Source of the DNA: Amblyomma americanum
Lineage: Eukaryota > Arthropoda > Arachnida > Ixodida > Ixodidae
Assembly: GCF_052857255.1 (NCBI RefSeq)
Contig: NC_135505.1
Span: 64,103,649 to 64,167,648 of the forward strand
Direction of reading: 5' to 3'
DNA length: 64,000 nt
This document shows positions 1 to 12,310 of the stretch, in pieces. Every line of letters starts with the position of its first letter. The stretch's first letter is position 1. The notes beneath the pieces are model-generated. The model was not told the DNA's origin, searched no databases, and saw nothing but the letters and a program-made list of their open reading frames with translations. The position numbers were made by a program, and so were the translations under genes.

Positions 1-1515
1 TAAACAATATGTGGAGGTTACACCAGTGGTAATGCGGATGAAAAGCAGTGGTGGTTTAGCTTCGCTGTTTGTCAATCACTAATTTTTTTTTTATTTTAAC
101 GCTCCTTTGTGAGTTATTACAGGGTGGGTATAGATGAATGCAATGCGCAACAGACAAAATAGACATCTCATAACGTCAAGTTGCACGCCGTCGACGCAAA
201 ATATCAATAGAACATTCGAGTTTATGCACATCCGCTTGTACGACAAATTCAACTGGCAAAGCACACTAAATTTGAACCACATCAGGGAAAAAAAGTGTAA
301 CGAAAAAATTTGCATTGAATACTGCTGCCAGGCATTAGTATGCGATAGTTGGATTACTAATATTATAATTTCACAAATGTATTGACATGAACTTCCTCAT
401 TATATTCTGTAGTGTATTTGTGGATAAGATCGCGAGAGTGCTCGTCCATTCTCAGACCCGCTTGAAGTGTGTAACTCCAGTCTCAAGAATAGACCCAGCG
501 TTCAGAACACGACGCTCTGCAGCGGATGCATTCGTGGCGCTCCCACAACATTGCTTATTATCGGGAAGAGGTAGAAGGGACTTCATGACCGGGACGGAGA
601 CACCATCGAAGCAGCTCGATGGTGACGGCGGCAGCCGCTGAACACCTATGCGGGATGTGATTTCGGCGCAAAATAATGACCGAAACATGACTGAAACTAC
701 TACCGAACACAGCACTACGGCACCTCTTGCTCGTTTTCTCGCTTAACTCCCCGTTCACTCTTCACAGCGGAGCATGTCGAAAGACAGTTGCCTTGAGCAT
801 CGCGTCTCTGAAATGAAGCCTCACTCAGTGGCTAGTCGCCTCGCGTGGTCTGTGGCGCACATAGTGCTACCCGGAGATCCGACGCGAGCCAATAAAACTT
901 TAGGGGTCACTTAAGCTAATTAACGCTATGACTCAATAGCGTCAATGCGTACCTTCTGCGTCGTGTGGATCTCTATGCTTATGACTTCTAAGACGCGGGC
1001 ACTGTTCGTTCGCTCACCATAACATTGCGCTTAACAAAGTTAAGAGTGCAATGCGGTAGGATCAGTGATTCCTCCCGAGCAAGTTCTGAAAAAGGAGGAA
1101 TGGAAACAACGAAGAGAGATGGCGTCAGTCAGTGGAACTACGGTCCGTTGTCGCTTCACTTCGTCAACATCAAACCCGCTAAACGAATTAAGATTGGACT
1201 TCCAGTTTTATTTTGCAACTCGTCAGTCATGCTATCATGTCAAGATTCGGGGAACTCAGAAAATTCGAGAAAAGTACCAAAGCACCATTTTGAGGTTATG
1301 TATAGTTCGAGATCTGGCTACTTGGCTGACCAGTGGAAGCGTTTTAGGGCACTTATTTCCAGCTTGTCGTAGTCGTAACGATCCCCCCTTTCACCAATTT
1401 TTCTGTTATTAAGTTGGTGGCAATGCCTGGTTGAAACAGCATTAGCGCCTGTGGCGATTTTCACCAGTGGCTGTTTCGCCTACGGACGAGGACTTCGTCC
1501 TTAACATACTTCCTG

Positions 1516-1535
1516 CCCCCCCCCCCCCCCCCCCC
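1516..1535. repeat. C homopolymer (about 20 nt)
   Basis: An uninterrupted run of about 20 C residues. Such runs are often mis-sized in assemblies, so the length may not be exact. No gene or element is attached to it. Confidence 0.9.
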
Positions 1536-2880
1536 TTAACTGACATATACTTTTCGCTGTGTCTGGTTTCCTACCGTGAGGAAGAAGGTTTGGTTGTTTT
1601 AAACCAATCAACTTTGTTTTTGGACGCTGTGTTGGTACCCCCAAACTAATTTCTCCCGAAATTGAGACGCATTCTAATCATGGAACAATTTTGTATCAAT
1701 AGAACGCTAATAAGATGCGTTGCGGGGCTCTAGTAGTAATGCATGTTCTCTTGAAAAGTATTTCAGTGGCATTTTGCTTTAAGCGCTTGTCTAACTTGCT
1801 TGTCTGTAGGGTCGTCAGTATAAAGAGTAGCGCGTAATTAGTTTCCGAGAAAAGATTACTTCAGAGAAGCAGCGATTTCTCTACTATCCAGTCATTGTTG
1901 GGAACACTTTTTTTTTATTGATCAAGTGCGTAGATTTATCAGCTCATTTTTATTGCCTTGTTGCCACAACATAACGGAAAGCAGCACAAATGTTCTTTAT
2001 TCTTTATTTTAGAGGTCGGAGTGATTATTGATTCCTCTTTCGCCTGTAAAATTAATAAAAGCGGACTTATTAAAAGGTATATTCACAGTTTCTTATCTCC
2101 TAAACGAATCTAATTAAAATTGGGTTTGTGCTGAACACGTAGTGTCAAAGTTATATGCAGGAGCCAGAATAAGTTCTATTGCGGCGGACGCTTGTCTTGT
2201 GGAATACCAGGAGTTATTCTCAGGCTCGGAGTCAGTTCATAGACATAATTACCTAAATCTAACACGCAGTTGAGCTTTTCCGCGATAACATAGTCAGCTG
2301 CCGGAAGACGTTACACCCAAGTGCGCAAGTTGCCAAATTTATCTACACTTATTTGCGAAAATAACTGCACCATATTTGAGAGCCGAGCCGGGATTAGTAC
2401 TTGCCCTGTGTCGGCTCGCTCCATGCCAGGTACAAATTAGCGCCGTGTTCATAAAAATGTTTTCTCCAGGTGTTTTATACTTTAAAAACTTATAAGGGTC
2501 ATTTGCACAGCTAGCTCGCGCTGGTAGTTGCTGTCCCAGATAAGCGGTGGAAAGCGTTCGAGAGAACTCGCAGTTAAAAACCAGCACGGCCGGTGACTTG
2601 CACGGCCGGTAATTTCGATAGCGCGCATTGCGCCGGCATCGGAAGCTACAGAAACAGTTTGAACTCACTTTTTCAGCCTAGCCAAGCTTGTCAGACGGGC
2701 CACACGCATTTGTCGAAAGCGTTGGAAACGCGACGTGTTAACGCATTTGACCTCCATTTGAGTTTGGCTGAGTGCGTTATAACTCTTACGTGTCATTTAC
2801 CAGGTTTCCGCGTCATGATTGCAACCACGAAGAAACGACTACAGAGGAAGGAGGAGTGACGCGAAAAACAGATAATGTTT

Positions 2881-3100
2881 TCAACAGCAGGTAGCAAAAC
2901 AAGGACAGAGGAAAAATAGACACGAAGACCAACAAGCACTGAACTTGTCTTTAATGAGAAGAATCGCTAAACCCCTGCGTAAATACCCACAGAAAGAAAT
3001 TAACCTCTGTGTTAAAACACTATGAACACTTGGCGAAAAAGAGGTGCCACAGAAAATAGGGAAACATCGAGGAAGAAAAGAAATGATACTGGCAAGATTC
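2881..3100. repeat. Possible Penelope-like terminal remnant
   Basis: The text here (AACAAGGACAGAGGAAAAAT followed by a GACACGAAGACC-type motif and CAAGCACTGA) resembles the ends of the Penelope-like element at 60.87 kb, which reads ACAGGACAAGAGACTAAAG then ACAAGCGCTAACT. No RT or endonuclease motif follows, so this is a weak repeat call. Confidence 0.2.
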
Positions 3101-3929
3101 CATACCGATATGGTAAGCCGCGAAGCCAAGAACGTTCAACAAAAACGCAGCAAAGAAGTTTAAAAGTACATAGGAGTTTGAAACGCCAGTAGCTAGCAAG
3201 GCTATAATGTTAAAAAACATTTTTTCTTCTCTTCTTTTTTCTCTTTATAAAGAAAGTAACCAGGAGCAATAAGTCTAAGAAAGAGTTCAAAAACAGACCA
3301 AATGAAATCTTGAATGAGAAAAGCGAGCATGGCATGAAAGCATGAAGAAGTGCTTGGATGGTAAAACCGAAATAAACAAAGATGCGGGTGGGTAGTCCTG
3401 AAACATGCAACATTTAATGTAGTCAACAGACACAACAGCACGACTAAAACAAAATGGTAAACACAGATTAAGACAGAGCGGCTGCTTATTTGTAAGTGAA
3501 AATAGCTTATGGTTTAGCGTTGGTAATCACGAAATATTGAGCGAAAGCGCTATTTTTTACAGGTTGTCACCGCCGCCACGTACCTGAAGGCGAGATTGAG
3601 GTTTCCACAGACCCAGTGTGACAGATATAAGCGTCGTGAACTTTTTCATCCTAAATGAAAAGATTCCCAGTGTACGCCGGCGGCCTATGCTCCAGTGCCG
3701 CGTTCCTGCAGCAGTGTTGTCAACGCCAACGCGTATTTGTTTAGCGCCGTGTTTCTGCCACAACGTTTTCCACGCCAACGCATGCAGCGCACATTTCTTC
3801 TTCAGTGCCCACACATAGCACAAAGCTGGAATGTTGGTTTTGATCGATGTATTAGTTGATGAAGAAGACTGTATGCACTGCACATCGCGTATGTGTGTTG
3901 CAAAGGCGTGTTCGGTAGCGGCAAGAGCT

Positions 3930-4003
3930 TTGCGCTCACGCGCAGTGACCAGCGAAGCTGATTCATACGCGCCGTCGTGGGCTTGAATCCCACTAGCGCT
4001 ATT
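3930..4003 (+). repeat. tRNA-like Pol III module, possible SINE head
   Basis: The plus strand carries GGGCTTGAATCCC, close to the Pol III B-box consensus GGTTCGANTCC, and then an AT-rich tail of ATTTATT-type repeats. This is how degraded tRNA-derived SINE heads look. I cannot draw a convincing cloverleaf or anticodon arm, so it is not called a tRNA. Confidence 0.25.
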
Positions 4004-4413
4004 TATTAGTTATTTATTTGTTTAGTTTCCTTAGCACTAACCAACAACCATCGCAAACCCAACATTTAACTTTGCACAAACCGACAAGCATCTCAAACTC
4101 ACAAACATCTCAAGTTCTTGCTCAGGTTTTACCTGTCGGAATAGTGCTTTGGCGCTATTAGTGAACGACGAACTAGCCTTGTATTAGGCTTTGGGTGTCG
4201 AGCAGTTTACAACCATCTCGATGAACGAAACCTTGCTCCCTCAAGTGAGGGCTCAGTACAAGACCATCTCCCACTTCTTTGCAACAAATTAGCGTAAGTA
4301 TCTATTCCTCGCACAGCCCGCCATTTGTCTCATAGAAAAGAAGAAGACGAAGACCTAGTGGGTGGATACGTGTCTGCTTCTAGGTCTGTGTTTTCGCTTT
4401 TCGCTGTCTTCTC

Positions 4414-6006
4414 GTGTGTGGCGTGGGTCGGACAGTGCCCTCCGTGCGACCGAATGCTGACGACGCGCCTACGGAGAAATTCCCGGCACGGCGGGCGCAT
4501 TCTCAAGTGAGAAAACCCAACCGGAACCCTCAGGGGCAAGCTAGGCTTAGCTCGGCGCTGCCGAGCGAGGCCGCGCTACGCGTCTGCATGGATTCTGCGT
4601 TGTCGACGACGGCTACGCGGATGCCCGCTGTGTTGCCACCTGACGCAGCCTCCGCATCCACGCAATCGTCAGCGCCTCTAGGCCTCCAGCCTGCGCCGTC
4701 TTCCGATGCTACGACTTTGGCCTGTGACATGGACTGCTCTACCGCCTCCGTGCCCGTGGCACTCCCTCAAGAAACTGTGCCCGTCGCGCCAGTTCAGTAT
4801 TCCCACCAAGGGCCGTCACCAGCGTCTGAGCCTCCTCCACAGATGCCTCCCGTGAGTCAAGGCTCTCTTCCGCCTGCTGCGAACTCGTTCCGCGTTACCA
4901 TCAAGCCTACATTGCGCTTTGATATGACTGCCATCCCTGCCCGGAATGTTCAAGCCACAATTGACCATGCCCTTGGCTCTTCGAACTACTGCGGGTTTGT
5001 CGTCCATCGCCCATCGAACACCATCACGGTAAACTTGTCATCCTTGATGGACGCCCAGAAACTTTGCGCAGTTACGCGGATCCCCCTGGATGACAGCAAG
5101 CATGTCCCGGTGCAAATATATTTTGCATCTGGTCCTGACACACTCCGCTGCATGGTTTATCATGTCGACAGCACGAGCCCTCCCGAGGAGGTGCGCGTAA
5201 ATATTCGCTGCTCAACTCGTGTTGTACTGCAAGCACGGCCTATGGGTCGCCGGGGCTCATACCTGCTCATCCTGCAAGGCCCGTTGACTCTCCCTAAGTA
5301 CCTTACCTACTACGGTGCGATCGTCAAACCACAGCCCTTCCGACCTCGTCGTATTTTTTGCTATCACTGCCACAAAGAAGGACATATGCAAAATACCTGC
5401 CCTAATCCAGCAGCTGTGGCCGACATGAATGAACCAACAGCTCATTGTGCCCTGTGCAAATCGCCGGACCATGACATTCGCTCCCCCGCTTGTCCAAAGA
5501 AGAAGCAAGCGAAGAAGTTTCACAAGTCGCCTGCAAAAATGGATGTTCCTACAAGTAATCGCTTTGCAGCTCTCGCATGTGACGACAACGACTTCCCTGA
5601 ACTTCCTTTATCTGAGCCTGCTGCTCACCATATGTCTCCTCGCCAGCGTACATATGCACAAGCGGCTCACCTTCCCGGATCAAATGGTACGCCCAAACGT
5701 CCAGTGCATCCATCACATGTGGATACTACAGATGAAGACACAGGTTTAGACAATGCAATCGCGGAGGCTCGCCGCCGACTAGACGAACTCACCCAGCGCC
5801 GGGAACAGCGTCGTTCTCAATCCTCTCGAAGAATTCTCATAACTCGGGAGCAATCATCAGAGGAATCACCAAGGGTAAGCACTGGCCCACAATCAGGTGC
5901 CGACCACCTGTTAGCCGTGACTACCCCGACAGTGGACAAGATATTAGCGCTGATGAAGCAGGTGACATCCCTCATCGTGGAAGCTCTTCGGCCTCGTCAT
6001 GGATAG
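4414..6006 (+). CDS. LINE A ORF1, gag-like CCHC nucleic-acid-binding protein
   Basis: A single open frame of about 530 codons. The N-terminal third is low-complexity and rich in Pro, Ala and Ser. The middle holds the conserved RNA-binding fold of LINE gag proteins. A CCHC knuckle follows near residue 310 (CYHCHKEGHMQNTC), then a second Cys/His cluster (CALCKSPDHDIRSPAC) about 25 residues on. A basic/acidic, partly coiled C-terminus includes RRRLDELTQRREQRR. In this family ORF1p coats the LINE RNA and acts as a chaperone. The stop codon overlaps the ORF2 start (ATGGATAG, 5999-6006), the usual layout for coupled translation. The exact start is uncertain; the Met near 4590 is an alternative. Remarkably, no frameshift or stop is present although ORF2 is broken. 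Confidence 0.8.
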   Translation: MCGVGRTVPSVRPNADDAPTEKFPARRAHSQVRKPNRNPQGQARLSSALPSEAALRVCMDSALSTTATRMPAVLPPDAASASTQSSAPLGLQPAPSSDATTLACDMDCSTASVPVALPQETVPVAPVQYSHQGPSPASEPPPQMPPVSQGSLPPAANSFRVTIKPTLRFDMTAIPARNVQATIDHALGSSNYCGFVVHRPSNTITVNLSSLMDAQKLCAVTRIPLDDSKHVPVQIYFASGPDTLRCMVYHVDSTSPPEEVRVNIRCSTRVVLQARPMGRRGSYLLILQGPLTLPKYLTYYGAIVKPQPFRPRRIFCYHCHKEGHMQNTCPNPAAVADMNEPTAHCALCKSPDHDIRSPACPKKKQAKKFHKSPAKMDVPTSNRFAALACDDNDFPELPLSEPAAHHMSPRQRTYAQAAHLPGSNGTPKRPVHPSHVDTTDEDTGLDNAIAEARRRLDELTQRREQRRSQSSRRILITREQSSEESPRVSTGPQSGADHLLAVTTPTVDKILALMKQVTSLIVEALRPRHG

Positions 6007-8372
6007 CGCATCATCATCGGTGGTGGTGCAGTGGAACTGTCGCGGTTTCGCTAATAAGGCCTCTGAAGTGAACATCCGCCTTCGCGACGGAAAGCTGAGG
6101 GCATGGGCGTTCCTACTGCAAGAGCATAATGCACTCCCACGCCTTTCAGGTTTCTGCGCATACCATTCACCATCTATCCCTGATCGCCGTTGCACCGCCT
6201 CCTCCCTCAGCCCAGGTAAATCTGCAATTTATATTCACAGTTCAGTTCCGCACACACCGCTCGACCTTTCACGGTGGTGCAACACACGTCAAGAGGTTGT
6301 CGCCCTTCTCGTAAAACCTGCACGCACACCCCTTATTCTAGTTTCTTTTTATAGTCGTCTGGCTCCGCATCTCCCAATCTGGGATGGGTTCGTTTTCTAC
6401 GTTCTACCAACTCGGGTATCCCTATTCTAGTTGGCGGTGACTTCAACGGCGCACACACTGCGTGGGGTTACCCATCGGATTCCTCAAGGGGTTCCCACAT
6501 CCAAGGGAGCTTTTCAGATCATTCCTTTCAACTTTTAAACCACCCGAATACTTCTACCCGCCCACGAGGTGGCCCGTATTCACCTGATTTGACTTGGTGG
6601 TTAGGCCCCGGTAACCCTCGTTGGGCTGTTGATTCTGATACTTGGGGTAGCGATCACAGCCCTATTTTTATCTCCCTCACGCCTACGCGTCTACGGAAAA
6701 TACGCCGCACGGAAATCCCTTTGGTAATTTCACTTCCAAAAGAGGAGTGCCGCAGGGCTCCGTTCTCGCCCCCACTTTATTTAATGTGGCTTTAATTCCT
6801 CTGGTTCGAGCCCTAGAGACCATCACTTCTATCCGCGTGCTTGCATATGCCGATGATATCACCTTGTGGTGCTGTCATCCAGATGCGTCTATTCATCAGT
6901 CGGTCCTTCAACACGCGCTGGATGTATTGACATCTCGCCTCCCACCTTTGGGTCTAACACTCTCTCCTACTAAATCATGTTTCATTCGAATTGGAAATAA
7001 AGCCGCCTTACGGAAAGCTCCCCCTTTAAATTTTACGGTACATAATTCTCTGATTCCTCAGGTAGAAACTGTTCGTATTCTTGGTCTTCTCCTCCATACA
7101 TCTGGGACTGGCACCCCGTGGCTGACAGCCACCCGTAAATCGGCTCACGCTACTCTAGGTCTGATTCGTCGCATAGCTATGCGCTCTGGTGGCGCACGTG
7201 CTCATACGGCCCGCCAGCTTGTGCGCTCTATCCTTCAGCCACGGATAGTATATCAGGCTCAATTTCAACGTCTCACCCGCAGACAGTGGGACTCCCTTGA
7301 AGCTATCAATCGTGAGGCTATGCGCGTCATAACATATCTGCCTCGTTTAACACCCATACCTGTGCTACAGGAGTTCGCCCAACTTAATACACTCAGTGAG
7401 ATCATCGACCAACGGGTGGCAAATAGAGCTCGAAAACAGTCTCTCAAACTTCATCGTTTAAAGACACTTCCACCGTGGTCCTATTGCCAGCTCACTGACA
7501 ATCGCCCCACTGTTTCCCCGTCGGTATCAGCAGCGTATCTGCCTGAAGGGTGCATATTATACACGGATGCATCTCATTCTGCAGAGAGGGGAGTTACTGC
7601 TGTGTATAGTCCATCTCATCCGCATCTCAACTCTCGCGCGACGTATACTGCGGATACGTGCACTCCCCTGGCATTGAAACTTCAAGCCATTTACAATGCC
7701 ATTGCTTCCCTTCCGCTCGTTCCAACATTCAATACAGTTCACATTTACACCGACTCCCGCGCCGCCCTTAAACAGCTGAAGGCTGTTCGACGAACGTTCC
7801 AGATTTCACAATCTATTCATGTGCTCTGCGCAAAGTATCCATGTCATGTGCGCATACACTGGATTCGCGGCCATGCCCAGGATCCACATAACATTCAAGC
7901 GGATGCTATGACTCATCTTCATACATTAGACGATCCGCCACCTTCCCCTCTTCCCCCAGATCCGTTCCTGTCCCACGTTTCCGATTCCGAAGTTCTGCGC
8001 CAGCGAACACGCGCTCTAATTCCTCCGTGTTCGCACCCTCTCCCCCGTAGTCTTACTCGGCAGGAGGAGGTATCCGTGCGCCGGATTCGGGCAGGGGCGG
8101 CTCTGACACCATCTGTCCGTCATCGGTGGCGTGCCAAACATCTGCCACTACCTGACAGGTGCCCTCACTGTGGCGCTGCACCGGACATATGTGATGTGCG
8201 GCACTTGTTGTGGACGTGCCCAGCGACGGCTGCTATCAGAAAACGGCTCCTCAGGGAGGTGGGCCTGCGGTGGAACCGCGAATGTGACTTCGTGAAGTGG
8301 ACAATGGACAACCGTTTCATTAACAACATCTGCGACTACCTCAGCGCAACGGTTCTTCACTCCTTCTTTTAA
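5999..8372 (+). pseudogene. LINE A ORF2 (endonuclease-RT-RNase H), frameshifted and deleted
   Basis: The ORF opens with an APE-type endonuclease N-terminus (VVVQWNCRGFANKA, then LLQEH). A frameshift lies near 6390-6425. The endonuclease then continues in another frame with GGDFNGAH and ends with the catalytic GSDHSP block near 6650. At about 6725 the sequence jumps directly to the RT palm text VPQGSVLAPTLFN, so RT motifs 0 to A are deleted. YADDITLW (box C) follows near 6848. RNase H follows with LYTDASHS and IYTDSRAAL, but the expected catalytic Glu of the second motif is Lys (ALKLQAIYNAI). A C-terminal CPHCGAAPDICDVRHLLWTC knuckle closes the frame. The RT C-terminus through RNase H is open from 6747 to 8372, which suggests the deletion, not slow decay, killed this copy. 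Confidence 0.85.
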
Positions 8373-8465
8373 CTTTCAATCCCGTGCATTCCTTCCCCCT
8401 TTCCTTTTTCAACTTATGCCTCATGGCACACTTCTCGAATAAAAAAAGAAAAAAAGAAAAGAAGA

Positions 8466-10928
8466 TTTCTTCTTCATCGCCTACACCTCATATTTGTGGA
8501 ATACAAAAACCAAACTACCTTCCAGCACAGGCATTATCTGCAGGAGGAAATTAGAAATAACTCTCGCATGTAGACTTTTTGAACTTATGAGAGGAAAACC
8601 GAGGCAGATGCGGACCATTCTAGTAGTTTGTTGTTATGTCGTTAAATGAAACTGTTACATAGCATTCAATAAAAACAGGAAATCAAGAACCTCTTTCGAG
8701 TAGCGCCATTAATTGGTAGTGATTGTGACGTCAGTTAGGCGCAGTAACCTGCAGTTTTGTCTTCTTGCAACACATCAAGTTTTTTGCACGCCAAATGTTC
8801 GCCTAATTTGCATCAGCATTTTGTGGCGACGCTCTTGCGGCTCTGTAGTGCAGTTGGCCGCAGTAGCACTGCAGGGCACGCGCGAGCTCCCTCTGATACA
8901 AATAAAACCAGGGATGTCTTTCAAAATGTATATCTAAATGACCTCATCGTATCTAGCATAAGACATTGGTATAAAACAGTCACGCCCACGGAAACTTAAG
9001 ATGTGACCACATCTAAGCCTTTCTAACGCACCCGCAATTTCACTGCGCTCGACGCTTTCGTGTTGGAGAAAATGAAAAAAGCGCATTTTGTGCAGATTCC
9101 AAAAGCGACGCTCACATCAGCGTTAGCGTTACTCCGCTTTCCTTTCTGTAAGGTAATTCTTGACCGACATATCAGCACCAGCACGTCGGTGTAACAGATG
9201 CGTAACATGACAATTTTTAGGCCAGTATCCGTGGCATGTGGAGAAGGAACGCGATTAGACAGCGCATCCTCAACGCTTTCCAAACTCGCGTGCAACACGT
9301 CTGGCGGTCTGGTTGGTGGCCAGCGCTGCTGTCGCTGAAGATCCTGGAGATCGACGCTACGTAGATCGCCGCACATTCTCACTAACTGGAAGTTGCCTCT
9401 CACGCTACCCAGCGCTCCTCTGAGAGGGCAACCACCAGAGCGAGTGAGCCACGTAAATGATGCGCAGTTAATTTTTTTCGCACACCTGATTTATATTTGG
9501 AAATGTAATTTTTTTTACAAGTGGACCTCCGTTGTCTTGACATGGAGAGAGCTGGCACGGGGCAGTACTACTCGCGCCTCAGTCATCCAATTAGCGACAG
9601 CTGTTGCAAAAATATGCACTCGTGTATGCGGAAACACACATTTTGGGCGTAGCCTCTCTGTTATTGAAACCGTGCAAACGCGGAAAGGCTTAAATCCCGT
9701 CTTATTATGCTATTTAGGATAGTGTCGTTCTTAGGCTGCTTATGTATTCAGTTGTTATGAGCACGCTGCTTCGAGGATTGAGTTTCATGCAGAAACTGGG
9801 CGTTAAAAAAGCAGCTGAAAAGGGTACATGAGGTGCTTAAAGCCTGCAGCATAACGGTGCTGAATTCACAAGAAAAAGAAATGGCGTACTTAGGTATAAA
9901 GGTTATATTGGCTCCAGCATGCCAGCATAAGAACACTTTCAGCGTAAATACATGAAAAAGTAGCCAGAAATTCTGGACAAGGATTTTTATTTCAAAGAAA
10001 TGTCATTTATGGCGTCTATAGTTTGGCTTTCGTTAGGACTGCACTACACACATCAATTTTTTGGATGATCCCAGCTCAGACCACTTGTTGCTTTCTGCTC
10101 TTTATTGTACAAAGCCGACGCCATTTCTTTTCTACGGCAGACTTTAATAGCCGGTCAGAGTGCTGTACGAACTTGAAAACAAATTTTTGTTAATCATTTT
10201 AGCTTTAGAGCACTGTAATAAGTATTTTCATTGAACATGTCAAGCAATTTCGAAAAAATTTTGAAAGATGAGAAAATGGTAAAACTTTTACAGTTATATT
10301 GAAGGTAATGGTTCATTATTCTGATATGAAGGAAAATCATTCTTTTAAAGTGTTTCCATCGGTCGCATCGAAGAGTTTAGGCGACGATAGAAGACCAATG
10401 AGCAGCGCTTTTGACAATAGCAAAACGTTAATAGCAAAAACAATGAAAACAGCCGTCAGGTGGTGAGCAGATAGGTTGATTGCTACAGTGAATTATTACG
10501 TTATTGAAAAAAATTGCTTCTATAAATGGCTTGACCTTCATAAATGCGTTTGTACAGAATTGCTCGGTATGCAAACAATGCTGCAGTTGCCTCGCAATTA
10601 AAAGTGATCACATTAAAGTCGGACTTGTAACTTAGGCTGGAGGACACCGATTTACTTAATTCGCTATCGCTCAGTCGGGATTGAAACACTTTTGCGGGTA
10701 TCTGACGCGTCCAACTCGGGCCTTCAATTTCAAGGTTAAACACGAGTTGTTCTCTTTAGTGTTATTACCTGGCCACTCAGCAGCGGAATGGCAGACAACT
10801 AAACAGACTTCCTAAACATAGTTTTTCATGAGAACCTTTCGGCGGAAGATATGTCACTGGTTCTGCACTTGAAAAAAAGTTGTTTCAAGGCTACCAATAT
10901 TTCCCCACATTTTAGAATGCTTTCTACA
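8466..10928. other. No recognisable gene (8.5-10.9 kb)
   Basis: Only short frames in conflicting orientations occur, with no family motifs. I saw no tRNA-like B box, no long repeat and no splice-bounded exon that I would defend. Likely intergenic or intronic. Confidence 0.45.
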
Positions 10929-11169
10929 GCAGCGGTGGCCAAGTGGTTCAACATCCGCCTAGGTGCGGGGTTCGACCCCCCGTGCCGCCGGGTACCCACC
11001 GGGGATACAATGGGTACAAGCTTTCCCCTGGTCTTGTGCTCGGCCTATTTAGGGTGAAATGCTTGGGAAATGGGTCTTTGACCCCTACTTGAGAAGTCGA
11101 AAATACCTTTTGCCATGGCGTTCTTTGGCCATAGATGCCCTTGCGCCATAAAAATCCATTATCATCATT
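10929..11169 (+). mobile_element. tRNA-derived SINE (type 2)
   Basis: The head GCAGCGGTGGCCAAGTGGTT matches the A-box region of a tRNA-like promoter (consensus TGGCNNAGTGG). GGGGTTCGACCCCC about 35 nt later is the B box. The unique body ends in CGCCATAAAAATCCATTATC with a short (ATC)n-type tail. The body differs from the Ruka-like SINEs elsewhere in the window, so it is a second family. Such elements are transcribed by Pol III and moved by LINE proteins supplied in trans. Confidence 0.75.
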
Positions 11170-12160
11170 GGAATGGCTTCTGGGTAAAAAGATGGTGTCC
11201 AACTCTCCTACACTAGAGGCAAATTGGAAGAAACCAACACACATACCTCTTGAAAAGTGTCATGTTTGTGAACAAATGTGGCGCTGGTGTCGCTATTGAA
11301 GCCCGGTGCAGCCAATAACGCAGCATATCTGTACTGCACCAAGCGTTACTGCCACGAAACTGCTATTTCGCTCTGGCGATGCTCCGAGGAGGCAAAGATA
11401 CAGACCTTGAGACGTTGCCTAGCAACCGCCGCAGCTGAGCGGACGCCTCTCGCTCACTGCGCCATTTGAGATGACGTCACACCGTGCGCCTCGCCGCCTA
11501 GCCGCCCTCAGCCACCCTTCTCTCACCTGCCGTTACGCGCTTTACCGCTAACCAACGTATTCGATGGCGGCATCGTTGAGAGCCACTGAAACCACCGCAC
11601 ACTCACTGAATAAAAAAAACAAAAAACCTGTGTCGAGGCTGGCAACAGGACCAGGCCCTTTAGCGCTTGAGGCGGAGACGCTACCACTCCGTCACGACAG
11701 CTCAAGGTTTATTCATGAATAAAGGCGCATCTAGTGACTGCACCGGTTAAATATATTACCTCTTCCGATCCAAAAGTCGCCGCGCTTTCGTTATGTATAT
11801 CCTTGCCTAACAGAGCTAGGACATCAGTAATTTTTTGATACCCGGAGAGTTGTACGTGCAGGACTATTTAAACATCTTCGCCAGACGAAATTCCGTTGTG
11901 CAGCATTGCATCGGCTTCAGTCTCCGTTCCTAGTCGGAAGGAACAGCGCGGATACGGTGGGCGGCTATCGAGACGTATCACATGAAACCTGCAAAGCACG
12001 AAGTGTATAGGATAACTAATCGTGTAAGGCCTATACAGCATACCCGATTGCTACACACTAAACACAGATCAACCCAGATGGGTGTTTTAGCTTGTCTTCT
12101 AGCGTCCTCCCAAATCGAGGTTCGATATACAGCGTTAGACTTGGGGAAGATTTCAACCCA
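11170..12160. other. No recognisable gene (11.2-12.2 kb)
   Basis: Short frames only. A GC-rich stretch at 11380-11700 contains no protein motif I recognise and no clear repeat structure. Confidence 0.45.
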
Positions 12161-12310
12161 AAAAAATACGGAGGACTTATGGTTGCCGAAGGGAGCAGAT
12201 TTGGTGTAGATTTTTGCACCAAAAATATACGAAGCACTTGCGTTTGACAGTAGGAGCATATTCGGTGTAGACATTTACACCAAAAAATACGATGCACTTC
12301 CGGTTAGCAA
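12161..12310. repeat. About 60-bp minisatellite, roughly 2.5 diverged units
   Basis: The block AAAAATACG...GGAGCA...TTCGGTGTAGA...TTACACC recurs with a period of about 60 bp. The landmarks GGTGTAGATTTTTGCACC and GGTGTAGACATTTACACC mark unit ends near 12220 and 12282. Units differ at several positions. On the minus strand the repeats stay open and give a repeated IFG/YT peptide pattern, which follows from the period being a multiple of three and is not evidence of a protein. Confidence 0.6.

Larger units (their letters stand above)
1..3929. other. No recognisable gene (0-3.9 kb)
   Basis: I read both strands and found only short frames without family motifs, splice-bounded exons or known repeats. 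The only notable items are a C homopolymer near 1.5 kb and a possible Penelope-like terminal scrap near 2.9 kb, both listed separately. Composition is ordinary for the window. It is best treated as intergenic or intronic DNA with degraded repeats. Confidence 0.5.
4325..8465 (+). mobile_element. LINE A: I-clade-like non-LTR retrotransposon, internally deleted
   Basis: A plus-strand element with a gag-like ORF1, an overlapping ORF2 (endonuclease, partial RT, RNase H, C-terminal CCHC) and an A-rich tail at about 8437-8465. An RNase H after the RT is characteristic of the I/R1/LOA/Tad side of the LINE tree. The 11-base string AGAAAAGAAGA occurs at 4334-4344 and at 8455-8465, just outside the tail. 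It is a possible target-site duplication, but it is purine-rich and could be chance. A deletion near 6725 removes the N-terminal two thirds of the RT, so this copy cannot move itself. Confidence 0.85.

Noticed and set aside
12161..12310. Minus ORF with repeated IFG/YT peptides as a repeat protein
   Set aside because: The peptide repeat is a by-product of a 60-bp minisatellite period divisible by three; there are no other coding signs.
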